DNA of 32,948 nt from Bacteroidota bacterium (lineage in GTDB: Bacteria > Bacteroidota > Bacteroidia > Chitinophagales > Chitinophagaceae), in assembly GCA_026391415.1 (NCBI GenBank), contig JAPLEL010000028.1, positions 1 through 32,948 on the forward strand, read 5' to 3'. Numbering within the stretch: position 1 is the stretch's first letter; every line of letters starts with the position of its first letter. Below, piece after piece: positions 1 to 11,305 of the stretch. A program made the position numbers and the translations under genes. The notes beneath the pieces are model-generated. The model was not told the DNA's origin, did no database searches, and saw only the letters and a list, made by a program, of their open reading frames with translations.

Positions 1-156
1 GGTGCACACCATACTTGTTATAGCCAAAACTTGTCTTCAGAACATTTAGAAGACTTTGCAGAAATGGCTGGCATTGAGTACTTATTAATTGGAAAAGAAA
101 CCCACCTATACCAATTTAAAAATGAATTACGTTGGAATGAAACTTTTTATAAATAA
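1..156 (+). CDS. araA: L-arabinose isomerase, C-terminal fragment (5' truncated by window edge)
   Basis: Frame 1 reads GAHHTCYSQNLSSEHLEDFAEMAGIEYLLIGKETHLYQFKNELRWNETFYK*, which matches the AraA C-terminal pattern (GGAHHT..., FAEM.gIE..., FK..LRWNE.YY). Not in the ORF track because it is partial. Confidence 0.85.
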   Translation, partial: GAHHTCYSQNLSSEHLEDFAEMAGIEYLLIGKETHLYQFKNELRWNETFYK

Positions 157-210
157 ATTGTAACGCAGAAAATTTTAAACAAAAATTAAAACTCCCAAAA
201 TTGCTTGCCC

Positions 211-1911
211 ATGAACAGTAAACTAGCCACCATCGACTATGTTATTTTTCTCATCTATTTCTTGATTGTATCAGGATATGGTTACTGGATTTATAAGAGA
301 AAAAAGAAAGGTACAATGGATACCAAAGACTTTTTTCTTGCAGAAGGATCGCTTACTTGGTGGGCCATTGGCGCCTCATTAATCGCTTCAAATATTTCTG
401 CAGAGCAATTCATTGGAATGAGCGGAAACGGCTTCTTTGTGGGTATTGCAGTGGCTTCTTATGAGTGGATAGCTGCTATTGCTTTAATTATTATTGCAAT
501 TTGGTTTATGCCAGTGTATTTAAAGAACCATATTTTCACTATGCCACAGTTCTTAAAAACTAGGTATAATGAATCAGTGAGTTTGGTTATGACCATTTTT
601 TGGTTATTCCTATATGTGTTTGTAAACATTACTTCCATTATGTTTTTGGGAGCAACCGCTATTAATAATTTAACTGGTGGAACCAATTTACACTTGGTAA
701 TGTTATTATTAGCTGTTTTTGCTATTTTCATTACACTAGGCGGTATGAAAGTTATTGGTTACACCGATATTATTCAGGTAGCTGTTTTAATTATTGGCGG
801 TTTAGCAACAACTTATATAGCCTTAACATTAGTAAGTGAAAAATTCGGACTAGGGAAAGATGCTATTGCTGGATTCAACCAGTTATTAGTGCAAGCACCA
901 GACCATTTTCATATGATGCTAGAAAAACCAACTGCTACTACTCCTCAAGGTGAGATAAACAAATACTTGATTTTACCAGGCTTAACCATGTATTTTGCTG
1001 GTCAATGGATTGTGAATTTGAACTACTGGGGCTGTAATCAATACATCACTCAACGTGCATTAGGTGCAGATTTAAAAACTGCTAGAACAGGTATATTATT
1101 TGCAGGATTTTTAAAATTATTAATGCCTGTTATTGTAATGCTACCTGGTATTGCAGCTTATGTTTTGTATAAGAATGGTTCTTTACAACAAGAAATGAGC
1201 GCTGGCGGAAAATTCTTAACAGACAATGCCTATTCTTCTATTCTAGGATTTTTACCAACTGGCTTGAAAGGCTTGTCATTAGCGGCTTTAACTGCGGCTA
1301 TTGTAGCTTCTTTGGCTGGTAAGGCAAATAGTATTTCAACCATATTTACACTTGATTTGTATAAAAAATACATCAATACCAATGCTAGCGAAAAGAAAAT
1401 GGTATGGGTTGGTAGGGTTGCTATTTTAGCAGCTATGGCGCTATCTATTGTGTTCACTTGGGATGATTTATTAGGCATTGGTGGAGAAGGTGGATTTACC
1501 TTTATTCAAAAATATACAGGACTAATTAGCCCGGGTGTATTTGCCATGTTTATTTTAGGATTCTTTTGGAAGCGCACCACAGCTACCGCAGCAATTGTAG
1601 GTTTGATAACCGGATTCTTATTGGCCTTATTCTTTAACAATTATGCACCGCAAGTATTTGGTAACGAAACTTTGTTGTACACAGCGTTCCCGAATGGTAA
1701 AGGCGGATTTGAAATTCCTTTCTTAGTTGGAATGGGATGGTCATTCTTCTTTACAATGGTGGCAATGATTGGCGTAAGCTTAACCGGACCTGCTGTAAAC
1801 GCAAAAGCTTTTATCTTAGACAAAACCATGTTCAAATTATCACCAACGCATATGGCAATGGTGGTTACTACTTTAATTATCATTACATTATTGTATGTTA
1901 GATTCTGGTAG
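211..1911 (+). CDS. Sodium:solute symporter (SSS/SGLT family), probable sugar transporter
   Basis: ORF 205..1911. The track start at 205 is TTG; ATG at 211 is more likely. Multi-TM protein with SSS signatures (FLAEGSLTWWAIGASLIASNISAEQFIGMSG; NYWGCNQYITQRALGA). Confidence 0.9.
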   Translation: MNSKLATIDYVIFLIYFLIVSGYGYWIYKRKKKGTMDTKDFFLAEGSLTWWAIGASLIASNISAEQFIGMSGNGFFVGIAVASYEWIAAIALIIIAIWFMPVYLKNHIFTMPQFLKTRYNESVSLVMTIFWLFLYVFVNITSIMFLGATAINNLTGGTNLHLVMLLLAVFAIFITLGGMKVIGYTDIIQVAVLIIGGLATTYIALTLVSEKFGLGKDAIAGFNQLLVQAPDHFHMMLEKPTATTPQGEINKYLILPGLTMYFAGQWIVNLNYWGCNQYITQRALGADLKTARTGILFAGFLKLLMPVIVMLPGIAAYVLYKNGSLQQEMSAGGKFLTDNAYSSILGFLPTGLKGLSLAALTAAIVASLAGKANSISTIFTLDLYKKYINTNASEKKMVWVGRVAILAAMALSIVFTWDDLLGIGGEGGFTFIQKYTGLISPGVFAMFILGFFWKRTTATAAIVGLITGFLLALFFNNYAPQVFGNETLLYTAFPNGKGGFEIPFLVGMGWSFFFTMVAMIGVSLTGPAVNAKAFILDKTMFKLSPTHMAMVVTTLIIITLLYVRFW

Positions 1912-1944
1912 AAATAACCAACTTTAAATAAAAGTTTTAATAAT

Positions 1945-1980
1945 AAAACAGGCTGTATCTTAAATGATACAGCCTGTTTT
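1945..1980. terminator. Bidirectional intrinsic terminator between convergent genes
   Basis: Perfect 15-bp inverted repeat AAAACAGGCTGTATC-TTAAAT-GATACAGCCTGTTTT with an A-tract on one side and a T-tract on the other, just downstream of the symporter. Confidence 0.9.
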
Positions 1981-2102
1981 ATTTTAGTACTTGACTATTA
2001 AATTAGTTGAAGCTTCAAGTAATTCTTTCAATTCAAAGTGTTTTAAATTAATACTTTGGATGAATTTAAGAACAACATAAAATACGAAATTTAAGCACAT
2101 TC

Positions 2103-2765
2103 TTATACTAATTTCTCAATATCTAATTCTCTATAATCTGTAATAAATTGTATGATATTATCATAGGCTGCAAACTCATGCGCTTCATGCATAGTGGTTA
2201 ATACTACTGCACGCATACCCGCTCTCTGAGCAGCTTCTACGCCTTTTGGTGCATCTTCAAATACAATACATTCTGCAGGCAATACACCCAATTCTGCTGC
2301 ACCTTTTAAATAAGTTTCTGGATCTGGTTTGCTTTCTATTACATCATCGGCACTTACAATAGAATCAAAATAATGTCGAAGGTCTAATCCGTCTAATACA
2401 AAATTGATATTGAATGGGATAGCGGCCGAGCCAATACCCATTTTAATATTTTTATTTTTTGTTGCCACTAAAAATCCAGACAAACCTTCAATTAATTTTA
2501 ATATGGGTCGGTATTCTGCTTGGTATCTTTTTTCTTTTTCTACAGACAACGTATTCATTTCTTCAAGTGAAAAACGATCCTTACCAAAAACGCGAATAAG
2601 CAATTCGGTATTTTTTCCATACATATGAAACTTCACTTCATCCCAAGTCATATTAGCACCCAAGTCATCGTTTAAAATATGAAACCAAGCTTTGTTATGG
2701 TAGTGCATATCGTCAATCATCGTTCCATTCAAATCAAATAAAAAAGCTTTTACAGGTAATCCCAT
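2103..2765 (-). CDS. HAD-superfamily hydrolase, beta-phosphoglucomutase-like
   Basis: FLFDLNGTMIDD motif I (DxDGT-like, here DLNGT), GIGSAA motif II region, KPDPETYLKGAAELGV and CIVFEDAPKGVEAAQRAGM motif IV. Confidence 0.85.
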   Translation of the reverse strand: MGLPVKAFLFDLNGTMIDDMHYHNKAWFHILNDDLGANMTWDEVKFHMYGKNTELLIRVFGKDRFSLEEMNTLSVEKEKRYQAEYRPILKLIEGLSGFLVATKNKNIKMGIGSAAIPFNINFVLDGLDLRHYFDSIVSADDVIESKPDPETYLKGAAELGVLPAECIVFEDAPKGVEAAQRAGMRAVVLTTMHEAHEFAAYDNIIQFITDYRELDIEKLV

Positions 2766-2865
2766 TTTCGAAATTTATTTATAAATTTTAGTTGCTATTA
2801 ATAGTACTCATTCAAATCATTGATTCATCAACTGATTTATTAAAAACGCTATACAATCAAATGAT

Positions 2866-5331
2866 TTAATTCCCTTTCAATAATATTGTTTGATTTTTAA
2901 CGGTATTGAATTGTGCTAAATAATAACCATCAGTTGTTTTAGTACTGGTTGTTTTTATACCAATAACAGTTATTGGATTTTTCGTTCTCAATTTACACAA
3001 GCCGCCTTTCAAAGAAAAAATTCGGGCAGTTGATAATTTATTTTCCTTCCATTGAATATCTACTTCAAATGCACCCCTTGCACGCAAACCATTGATATCA
3101 CCCGATTTCCAAGCAGAAGGCAATGCAGGTAATAAATGGATTTCATTTAAATGACTCTGTAATAACATTTCTGTAATGCCCGATACCGCACCAAAATTTC
3201 CATCTATTTGAAATGGTGGATGCGCATCAAATAAATTGGCATACGAACCGCCACCTTTAGAATAATTAGTACCCGAAGTACTTACATACCTTAAAATATT
3301 TCGTAGTAATGAATAAGCATGATCTCCGTCTAATAACCTCGACCAGAAATTAATTTTCCAAGCCAAACTCCATCCAGTTCCTTCATCACCTCTTAGCTCT
3401 AATGTTTTTTTAGCAGCAGCAGCTAATGCAGGGGTGGTAATAGGCGAAATTTGTTTACCCGGATGCAAAGCAAATAATTGCGATACGTGTCGGTGATGCG
3501 GATCAACATCTTCCCAATCTTTGTACCACTCTTGCAAATTTCCCTTTGCGCCAATCTGCAGTGGGAATAATTTAGCATACCTTTCTGCTACCAGCGTTTG
3601 AAAGTTTTTGTCTATCCCTAATACCTTAGCAGCTGCAAGTGTATTGCTAAATAAATCACGAATAATAGACATATCCATTGTTGTAGCTACAGATACACTT
3701 CCTGTTTTTTTCTCGCCAAAAATAAAATCATTTTCAGGCGACATAGAAGGCATTGTTACCCATAATCCGCTACTGTCTTTTACCAACCAGTCTAGCGTAA
3801 ATTCAGTTGCACCTTTCATTACAGGATACCATTTTCTTAAAAAAGCAGTATCCATACTAAATAAATAATGCTCCCATAAATCTTGGCTCAACCAGTTGGC
3901 ACCCATACTCCAATTAGCCCATCTAGGATCTCCTTTGCCAAAATCTCCTACCGGATTAGACAAGCCCCAAATATCACTATTGTGGTGTGCCACCCAACCT
4001 TTCATATTATAAAACTCTTTGGCAGTAACAGCTCCAGTAACAGAAATACTTTTTATTAAATCAAATAATGGCGCATGCATTTCTGATAAATTGGTCATCT
4101 CTGCAGGCCAATAATTCATTTCTGTATTGATATTGATGGTATAATTAGAACTCCAAGGAGCTTTAAATTCTTTATTCCAAATACCTTGCAAATTTGCTGC
4201 AGTACCACCGGGCCTTGAACTAGAAATTAATAAGTACCTGCCAAATTGAAAATACAAGGACTCTAATAAAGGATCATCTGCGCCTTTTGTATAACCAATC
4301 AATCTTTCATCTGTTGGCTTTAAAGAATTTTCGGTTTGTTGGTTATTATTTAATGAAAAAGAAACCCTTTTAAAATAATGGTTAAAATCATTTAAATGAG
4401 TTGCTGTTAATTGTGCAAATGATTTCTTTGCCGCATTATTCAAATAGGATGAAACCAATTTTGATTCGTCTTTTCCTTCACTATCAGGGCATTTATCGAA
4501 CCCATTAAAACTAGTGGCTGCACTTACCAATAAAATAACTTCTGTTGCATGATTAATTTGAATACCTGTTGTATCCGTTATAATTTGACCATCTTTACTA
4601 ATGGCCCTTATTCGATAATCGAATCGCATACCATTACAACCACTAGCATCTGTATAACTGATAGGATTTTTTTTGTCTCGAACATAACTTGGAAAATTCA
4701 CACTCGGCGCCCTACCCTTAATGCCATATTCATTATTCGATACAACAATCGGCTGATTTTGCAAAAGTGACTTAGCTAAAATATGCAGGTTCAATTGACC
4801 CAGTTTGTCTGATTTTATTTTCACTACTATCACTTGGTCGGGTGCTGATACAAATATTTCTCTTGAATAATTAACGCCGCCAATTGTAAAACGGGTATTG
4901 GCTGTAGCAGTTGCTATATTTAAATCGCGGTAATAGTTAGTTGCATTGGTATCTACTAATTGTTGACGAATTACCAAATCTCCTAATGGCATATAACTCT
5001 CTGAATAAACACCTTGTAATTTTTTTGTTAACTGCTCGGCCAATTTATAGTCTTCCTTAAACAATGCTTCTCTAACCAGCGGCAATATTGATGGAGCTGC
5101 GGGATTCACATTGGTTTTAACTGGGCCACCACTCCATAAACTTGATTCGTTCAATTGAATCAACTCTTGGTTAATACCACCAAATACCATCGCGCCTAAT
5201 CTACCATTGCCAAGTGGCAGCGATTCCGTCCAAACTTTGGCAGGTTGTTTATACCATAACACAGCAGACTGTGCAGAAATATTTGAATAAAAAAATAGCA
5301 GAAATAAGCTAACAAATAAAGATTTATGCAT
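2866..5331 (-). CDS. Glycoside hydrolase family 95 (alpha-L-fucosidase / alpha-L-galactosidase type), secreted
   Basis: Signal peptide; [28 protein letters not shown]...[12 protein letters not shown]-terminus; [20 protein letters not shown] and QIDGNFG blocks typical of GH95. Confidence 0.92.
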   Translation of the reverse strand: MHKSLFVSLFLLFFYSNISAQSAVLWYKQPAKVWTESLPLGNGRLGAMVFGGINQELIQLNESSLWSGGPVKTNVNPAAPSILPLVREALFKEDYKLAEQLTKKLQGVYSESYMPLGDLVIRQQLVDTNATNYYRDLNIATATANTRFTIGGVNYSREIFVSAPDQVIVVKIKSDKLGQLNLHILAKSLLQNQPIVVSNNEYGIKGRAPSVNFPSYVRDKKNPISYTDASGCNGMRFDYRIRAISKDGQIITDTTGIQINHATEVILLVSAATSFNGFDKCPDSEGKDESKLVSSYLNNAAKKSFAQLTATHLNDFNHYFKRVSFSLNNNQQTENSLKPTDERLIGYTKGADDPLLESLYFQFGRYLLISSSRPGGTAANLQGIWNKEFKAPWSSNYTININTEMNYWPAEMTNLSEMHAPLFDLIKSISVTGAVTAKEFYNMKGWVAHHNSDIWGLSNPVGDFGKGDPRWANWSMGANWLSQDLWEHYLFSMDTAFLRKWYPVMKGATEFTLDWLVKDSSGLWVTMPSMSPENDFIFGEKKTGSVSVATTMDMSIIRDLFSNTLAAAKVLGIDKNFQTLVAERYAKLFPLQIGAKGNLQEWYKDWEDVDPHHRHVSQLFALHPGKQISPITTPALAAAAKKTLELRGDEGTGWSLAWKINFWSRLLDGDHAYSLLRNILRYVSTSGTNYSKGGGSYANLFDAHPPFQIDGNFGAVSGITEMLLQSHLNEIHLLPALPSAWKSGDINGLRARGAFEVDIQWKENKLSTARIFSLKGGLCKLRTKNPITVIGIKTTSTKTTDGYYLAQFNTVKNQTILLKGN

Positions 5332-5422
5332 AAAATGAATTGATTATAAAATAAACTTAGCATGTTTTAATGCAGTAACTGTTCTTGCGGCATCATGAAA
5401 GGAAATATTCATTGAATCAATT

Positions 5423-5911
5423 TTATTTCTTTTTTGATTTAAAACTCCAAGTAAACCAAAATTCCGAAACCAATTCACCAGATTGATTTTTTCCAATAGA
5501 ATAACACACTAGCGTTTGACCATCACCTGTAATAACTGCTTGCTCAACAGCATTGGCAATTGCAGCACCATCATTACAGGTAAATGCAGTTCTGTCGGTT
5601 GCTTTTTTATGAAACTTTGCTTCCATGCCCACTACTAGCATACTTACAACAGGTTTTCGCTGGTATATCTGACCTATTGCCAATAATCCGGTGCTCATTT
5701 CGGCGGCCATTGATTGTGTGGCAAAATACATTGAATTAAATGGATTTTTATTAAACCATTTAAAGGGCACAGTAATCACAGATTTTTCTGTTTCCAATTC
5801 TTTAATACTTAATCCCGAAAAGAGCGCTGCAGGCAGTTTCATCAACATGAAAAATCGAAACTTCCATGAATTTGCCATGGTCTTTTTAAAATCTATAAAA
5901 TTGGGATTCAC
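5423..5911 (-). CDS. DUF4442-family (hotdog/thioesterase-like) protein
   Basis: 162 aa. Overall pattern (FKWFNKNPFNSMYFATQSMAAEMSTG...; EFWFTWSFK) resembles DUF4442 proteins. Confidence 0.7.
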   Translation of the reverse strand: MNPNFIDFKKTMANSWKFRFFMLMKLPAALFSGLSIKELETEKSVITVPFKWFNKNPFNSMYFATQSMAAEMSTGLLAIGQIYQRKPVVSMLVVGMEAKFHKKATDRTAFTCNDGAAIANAVEQAVITGDGQTLVCYSIGKNQSGELVSEFWFTWSFKSKKK

Positions 5912-5922
5912 AAAATTTCAAT

Positions 5923-6444
5923 TTATTTTGTTGCGTAATTTTTAGCATCTAATGCTCCCGGTCTCCAATCATTAAAAAAGTCTATTACTTTTCTTTTGTT
6001 ATAGCCTTTCCCTTCTTCTAAATAAGATGAATTTTGGGTATGTAATAATTTTCCGTTGCCGTCTAAAATTAAAAATACTGGAAAGCCAAAACGTTGTGCA
6101 TAACCATAACTAGCAAATACCGCATCGTTTTTATTTTCTTGGCTATAATTTAAATGATACACAATATAATTAGCATGAATAGCCGAATCCATTTGTTTGT
6201 CATTGGTAGTTGTCTTGTTAAAAAGTAAGCACCAACTGCACCAGTTTCCACCAGCCTGAATTAACACATGTTTATTGGCTTTTTTAGCTTCTTTAACTGC
6301 CATTGCAATTTCTTTTACTGCATCTGCATTGGGTGTATATAATTTAACGGTATCAACAGGCTTAGATAGTAATGCAACTGCTTGTGCTTCTGTTATTGTT
6401 GAAAAACCAATGACCATTAACAAAATAAATAATCCTTTTTTCAT
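5923..6444 (-). CDS. Secreted thioredoxin-fold protein
   Basis: Signal peptide followed by HVLIQAGGNWCSWCLLF (CxxC = CSWC) and FGFPVFLILDGNGKLLHTQ (cis-Pro region). Confidence 0.82.
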   Translation of the reverse strand: MKKGLFILLMVIGFSTITEAQAVALLSKPVDTVKLYTPNADAVKEIAMAVKEAKKANKHVLIQAGGNWCSWCLLFNKTTTNDKQMDSAIHANYIVYHLNYSQENKNDAVFASYGYAQRFGFPVFLILDGNGKLLHTQNSSYLEEGKGYNKRKVIDFFNDWRPGALDAKNYATK

Positions 6445-6472
6445 GTGTTATAATTTGTAGGTAAAAAATAAT

Positions 6473-7210
6473 TTATAATAGTATTGCAGCTAGTGCATAA
6501 TCAGCTACTAATATCAAAATGCAACTAACCACAACAGCACTAGTACTTGCTCTTCCAATTTCTAAAGCACCACCTTTAACATGGTACCCAAAATAGGCAG
6601 GCACCGAGCTTAAAATAAAAGCAAATGTATAAGATTTGTATAGTGCGAAATTGATATTGTACAAGTTTAAACTCTGCCGTAAACCCCTATCAAAAACATC
6701 ATTTGCAATAATGCCAGACAAAGCACCAGCTGTTCTTCCGCCCCAAATTCCTAATACCGCAGATATTATAATCAAGCAAGGAATTGTTACTAATGCGGCC
6801 AATATTTTTGGAAAAATTAAATAGCTCTTTGAATTAATTCCCATAATTTCTAGGGCATCAATTTGCTCGCTAATACGCATATTTCCTAATTCACTGGCAA
6901 TTTTACTGCCAACTACACCAGCTAATACAACACTTAATACAGTAGGCGATAATTCTAGAATAATACTATCCCGAACAATTTGCGCAACTGTAGACATCGG
7001 CACCAAAGGGCTTACTAATTGATAGGCTGTTTGAACAGTGGTTACTGCTCCTAAAAAAATGGAAATAATTACCACAATTGGCAATGCTCCAATACCAATT
7101 TCTACGCACTGATGTATAAATTCTTTCCAATACATGCGCCAGTTTTCGGGCTTGGTAAACATGCCTTTTAGCATTAATAAGTAAGCGCCAAAATGGGTAA
7201 AAAATGTCAT
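6473..7210 (-). CDS. MlaE/YrbE-type ABC transporter permease
   Basis: MlaE-family motifs: VVIISIFLGAVTTVQTAYQL, ELSPTVLSVVLAGVVGSKIASELGNMRISEQIDALEIMGI. Confidence 0.88.
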   Translation of the reverse strand: MTFFTHFGAYLLMLKGMFTKPENWRMYWKEFIHQCVEIGIGALPIVVIISIFLGAVTTVQTAYQLVSPLVPMSTVAQIVRDSIILELSPTVLSVVLAGVVGSKIASELGNMRISEQIDALEIMGINSKSYLIFPKILAALVTIPCLIIISAVLGIWGGRTAGALSGIIANDVFDRGLRQSLNLYNINFALYKSYTFAFILSSVPAYFGYHVKGGALEIGRASTSAVVVSCILILVADYALAAILL

Positions 7211-7219
7211 GCTATTTTT

Positions 7220-9562
7220 TTATTTCTTACGTTTTTTTAATCTTTTCCACCAACTACTTGTTTGTACCTGTGCATTTGTATCGCCCTTACATTTCAATTG
7301 GGCATCTACCACTGCAACAATTGCCATGTTTATAATATTACGAACACTGCTGCCTAATTGCAATACATGAACTGGTTTTTTTAGTCCCAATAAAATAGGT
7401 CCAATGGCATCTGCTCCCCCAATCTCTCTTAATAAATTATAGGTAACATTTCCAGAAGTTAAGTTTGGAAACATCAACACATTTACTTCTTCATTTACTA
7501 ATTCACTAAATGGATAATTATCGCGTAATATTTCTTTATTAAATGCTAAACTACCTTGCATTTCACCATCTACAATTAAAGATGGATTCCTTTGTTTTAA
7601 AATACGCGTTGCTTCTGCTACAAGTTTTGCTTCGGGAGAATCGCTACTTCCAAAATTGCTATAACTTAACATGGCAATTCTAGGAGTTAAATTAAAATTC
7701 CTCACCTCTTTTGCCACCATCATTGTAATGTCTGCTAACTCAACAGCAGTAGGATTAAAATTCACTGTGGTATCTGCTAAAAACAATGGCCCTTTTTTGG
7801 TTAATAGCAAATACATCCCTGCTATTTTTTTAACCCCTTCTTCTGTTCCTATAATTTGTAATGCAGGACGAATAGCTTCTGCATAGTTTTTAGTAAGTCC
7901 CGATAACATAGCATCTGCATCGCCGGTTTCTACCATCATACAACCAAAATGGTTGCGGTCTTTCATCATTTTAATACTCTCATAATGATTTACGCCACGT
8001 CTTTGCCTTTTCTTAAAAAACATTTCGGCATATAGCTCTCTCTTCGCTTCATTTTCATCACTCCTAGGATCGATAATTGGCAGGTCGGTTAAGTCAATAT
8101 TATTCTGTTCTGCAATGGCTCGAATTTTTATAGGATCACCTAATAAAATAGGATATGCTATACCCTCATCATATATAATACTTGCCGCTTTTAATATTTT
8201 AATATTGTCGGCTTCTGCAAATACCAAGCGCTTTGGCTCTTTTCTAGCTTTGTTACCAATCACACGCATCAATTGGTTGTCTAGTCCTAAGCGTTTATTT
8301 AATTCCAAAGCATAAGCATCCCAATTGGTAATTATTTTTTGAGCCACTCCCGAATCAATTGCTGCTTTTGCAACAGCAGGTGCAACAGTGGCTAATAACC
8401 TTGGATCTAAAGGCTTTGGAATGATATATTCAGGTCCAAAAGACATGTTCTGTTGGTTATAAGCCATGTTAACAATATCTGGCACTGCAGATTTTGCCAA
8501 ATCAGCCAAAGCCCTAACTGCTGCGAGTTTCATGGCTTCGTTAATTTGTTTTGCGCGTACGTCTAAAGCACCTCTAAAAATATATGGAAAGCCCAAAACA
8601 TTGTTTACTTGGTTGGGATAATCTGTTCTTCCAGTAGCCATTATCAAGTCTTTTCTAACAGCGGCTGCATCGGCATAGTTTATTTCAGGATCAGGATTGG
8701 CCATGGCAAAAACAATAGGATTTTTAGCCATTGATTTAACCATTTCTGGGGTAACCACATTGCCTACACTTAATCCTAAAAACACATCTGCATCCTTCAT
8801 GGCTGAGTCTAAATTCCAATCGGATTTTTTTACTGCAAATTTTTCTCTAATAGGTCCTAGATCTGTTCTGCCTTGGTGTAATACTCCGTCTTTATCAAAT
8901 ACAATAAAGTTTTCGTAACGCGCTCCTAGTGCAACATATAACTGAATACAAGCCATTGCTGCAGCGCCTGCACCGTTAATGACAAAACGAACTTTTTCAA
9001 TTTTCTTTTTTTGTAATTCTAGTGCATTTAGCATAGCGGCACTACTAATAATAGCTGTACCATGTTGGTCGTCGTGCATAACCGGAATATTCATTTGCTC
9101 TTTGAGCTTTTGTTCTATATAGAAACATTCCGGCGCCTTAATATCTTCTAGATTGATGCCCCCAAAAGTGGGCTCTAATGCTTTTACAATTTGAACAAAT
9201 TTTTCAGGATCTTTTTCATTGATTTCAATATCAAACACATCTATATCGGCAAATATTTTAAATAATACTGCCTTTCCCTCCATCACTGGCTTACTTGCAT
9301 CAGGACCAATATCACCTAGGCCCAAAACAGCCGTTCCATTGGTAATTACACCCACCAAATTGCCTTTGGCAGTGTACTTGTAAACATCTTCTATATTATT
9401 AAAAATTTCTTTGCATGGCTCGGCAACACCTGGGCTATACGCCAAACTCAAATCACGTTGTGTTTTAGCCTCTTTGGTAGGAACTACTTCAATTTTACCC
9501 GGGCGACCATTGGCATGGTATTCAAGTGCCTGTTCTTTTCTTAAATCAGCTTGTTTAGACAT
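7220..9562 (-). CDS. maeB: NADP-dependent malic enzyme with C-terminal phosphotransacetylase-like domain
   Basis: [38 protein letters not shown] malic enzyme motifs; C-terminal PTA-like region ([30 protein letters not shown]). Confidence 0.92.
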   Translation of the reverse strand: MSKQADLRKEQALEYHANGRPGKIEVVPTKEAKTQRDLSLAYSPGVAEPCKEIFNNIEDVYKYTAKGNLVGVITNGTAVLGLGDIGPDASKPVMEGKAVLFKIFADIDVFDIEINEKDPEKFVQIVKALEPTFGGINLEDIKAPECFYIEQKLKEQMNIPVMHDDQHGTAIISSAAMLNALELQKKKIEKVRFVINGAGAAAMACIQLYVALGARYENFIVFDKDGVLHQGRTDLGPIREKFAVKKSDWNLDSAMKDADVFLGLSVGNVVTPEMVKSMAKNPIVFAMANPDPEINYADAAAVRKDLIMATGRTDYPNQVNNVLGFPYIFRGALDVRAKQINEAMKLAAVRALADLAKSAVPDIVNMAYNQQNMSFGPEYIIPKPLDPRLLATVAPAVAKAAIDSGVAQKIITNWDAYALELNKRLGLDNQLMRVIGNKARKEPKRLVFAEADNIKILKAASIIYDEGIAYPILLGDPIKIRAIAEQNNIDLTDLPIIDPRSDENEAKRELYAEMFFKKRQRRGVNHYESIKMMKDRNHFGCMMVETGDADAMLSGLTKNYAEAIRPALQIIGTEEGVKKIAGMYLLLTKKGPLFLADTTVNFNPTAVELADITMMVAKEVRNFNLTPRIAMLSYSNFGSSDSPEAKLVAEATRILKQRNPSLIVDGEMQGSLAFNKEILRDNYPFSELVNEEVNVLMFPNLTSGNVTYNLLREIGGADAIGPILLGLKKPVHVLQLGSSVRNIINMAIVAVVDAQLKCKGDTNAQVQTSSWWKRLKKRKK

Positions 9563-9622
9563 AGTTTGTTTTTAAGCTTTCCAATCATCACAATTCACAA
9601 AATTACAATATAAAAAATTGCA

Positions 9623-10807
9623 TTATACAGTTGCTTTTGCACCCAACCAAGCCATCATTCCCATACCTGTTTCAATAGCTCTTTCGTCGATATTGAATGT
9701 TGGTGTATGCACATTAGAAATAATTCCTGCTAATTCGTTACGAACCCCTAGTCTAAAAAAGCAACCAGGAATTACTTGGGTATAATAACCAAAATCTTCA
9801 GCACCCATTCGCATTTCTGTTTCTGGTACATTTTCTTTACCCATATAGGTTTCTGCTAATAGCCAATTGGTATCTGTAAAAGCCGGATCATTATCTACCG
9901 TTGGATATCCCACATCTACCAAAACATCTATTTCTGCACCCATCGACTCGGCGATACCTGTTGCCAATTTGCGAATTAAATCATGTGCTTTATAGCGCCA
10001 GGTTTCATCCATTGCACGGAATGTTCCTTTGAGTTTTACTTCGCTCGGAATAACATTAGTAGTTTGTCCGCCTTGAATAGAACAAATAGACAAAACCGAT
10101 GGTGATGCAGGATTATTATTACGAGAAATAATTTGTTGCAAACTCACAATTAAATGCGAGGCAATTAAAATAGTATCTGCTGTTAAATGTGGTGCTGCTG
10201 CATGACCACCTTTACCACGAATAGTAAAATACAATTCATCGGCACTAGCCATCACCCTTCCTTTTCTAAAACTTAATTTTCCAAAATCCAAACCTGGATG
10301 CACGTGTAAGGCAATGATACCAGCAGGTGTAGGATTTTGTAATACACCATCTCTAATCATATAACTAGCCCCGCCAGGATTTTTTTCTTCACCAGGTTGA
10401 AAAATTAATTTTACAGTACCTTCCCATTCATTTTTCAAAGCAAATAAAATTTTTGCGGCACCCAATAAAATAGTGGTATGAACATCATGCCCACATGCAT
10501 GCATAATTCCTTCGTTTAATGACTTATAACTCAAGTCGTTTTCTTCCTGAATTTGCAATGCATCCATATCTGCTCTAAGTGCAATAACGCGACTTTGTGG
10601 ATTTTTTCCTTCAATGATTCCTACCACACCAGTTGTAGCAATCACTTCAAATGAAATACCCATTTCGCTTAGTTTCGATTGCACAAATTTGCTGGTTTCA
10701 AACTCTAAATAACTTAGTTCTGGATGCGCATGCAAATGGCGGCGTACCCCAATAAATTCTTCTGAATAGGCTTTAGATAAAGACTGTATATTTTCAAGTA
10801 ATTCCAT
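9623..10807 (-). CDS. M20-family metal-dependent amidohydrolase (N-acyl-amino acid / hippurate hydrolase type)
   Basis: RRHLHAHPELSYLEFET, ALRADMDALQIQE, HACGHDVHTTILLGAA, FQPGEEKNPGG, MGAEDFGYY motifs. Confidence 0.92.
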   Translation of the reverse strand: MELLENIQSLSKAYSEEFIGVRRHLHAHPELSYLEFETSKFVQSKLSEMGISFEVIATTGVVGIIEGKNPQSRVIALRADMDALQIQEENDLSYKSLNEGIMHACGHDVHTTILLGAAKILFALKNEWEGTVKLIFQPGEEKNPGGASYMIRDGVLQNPTPAGIIALHVHPGLDFGKLSFRKGRVMASADELYFTIRGKGGHAAAPHLTADTILIASHLIVSLQQIISRNNNPASPSVLSICSIQGGQTTNVIPSEVKLKGTFRAMDETWRYKAHDLIRKLATGIAESMGAEIDVLVDVGYPTVDNDPAFTDTNWLLAETYMGKENVPETEMRMGAEDFGYYTQVIPGCFFRLGVRNELAGIISNVHTPTFNIDERAIETGMGMMAWLGAKATV

Positions 10808-10827
10808 ACTTTAATTGCTTATTGTTA

Positions 10828-11262
10828 TTAGTTGACTTCCGTTTCATTACTAGGTGTGTAGTCAATAGTATCCTCTACTACAAATACGCCATCTGGAAAT
10901 AATTTATTAATACTCAAACGAAATTTTTCTGCCTCTGCTTTTGTTATAAAATTACCCATTCGCACTTTAAAATTAGGTGACTGAAACAAGGTAACTGTTT
11001 TCTGATCAGGAAAACGGGCCAATAAATCTGCCTTGGTTTTAAACGCAAGATCACGGCTATTGGTACTCAATACTTGAATGCGAAATCCCTTATAAAGACC
11101 AGTACTTGTTAATTGAGCAGCACGGCTATTAATTTGTGTTTGCTTGGCTGTTAATACATCTAGCCGAGCATCTTTGTACACTATTATTGTATCATTCGCA
11201 TACAAACTTATTGTTGAAGCGAAAAAAAATACAAATAACAAAATAGCAGTTTTCATACACAA
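10828..11262 (-). CDS. SPOR-domain secreted protein
   Basis: Signal peptide; GFRIQVLSTNSRDLAFKTKADLLARFPDQKTVTLFQSPNFKVRMGNFITKAEAEKF typical SPOR pattern. Confidence 0.75.
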   Translation of the reverse strand: MCMKTAILLFVFFFASTISLYANDTIIVYKDARLDVLTAKQTQINSRAAQLTSTGLYKGFRIQVLSTNSRDLAFKTKADLLARFPDQKTVTLFQSPNFKVRMGNFITKAEAEKFRLSINKLFPDGVFVVEDTIDYTPSNETEVN

Positions 11263-11305
11263 CTAAATAATAGATAGTAGTTCCATAAACTACTACAAGT
11301 TAAAA

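Noticed and set aside
459-731. Minus-strand 90-aa ORF inside the symporter gene, and similar antisense ORFs (1230..1478, 1641..1883, 3608..3868, 7671..7886, 11688..11963, 12073..12306, 12590..12877, 24942..25166 and others)
   Set aside because: All lie opposite strong, recognisable CDSs and their translations show no family resemblance; typical shadow ORFs of AT-rich coding sequence.
1984-2100. Minus-strand 38-aa micro-ORF (MCLNFVFYVVLKFIQSINLKHFELKELLEASTNLIVKY) starting 2 nt after the HAD gene stop, containing the palindrome TTGAAGCTTCAA
   Set aside because: Could be translationally coupled, but too short and without homology evidence I can assess; the palindrome lies between convergent genes where an operator is unlikely.
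5344-5412. Minus-strand 22-aa micro-ORF (MNISFHDAARTVTALKHAKFIL) between the DUF4442 gene and GH95
   Set aside because: Length is within chance expectation; no start-site or conservation evidence.
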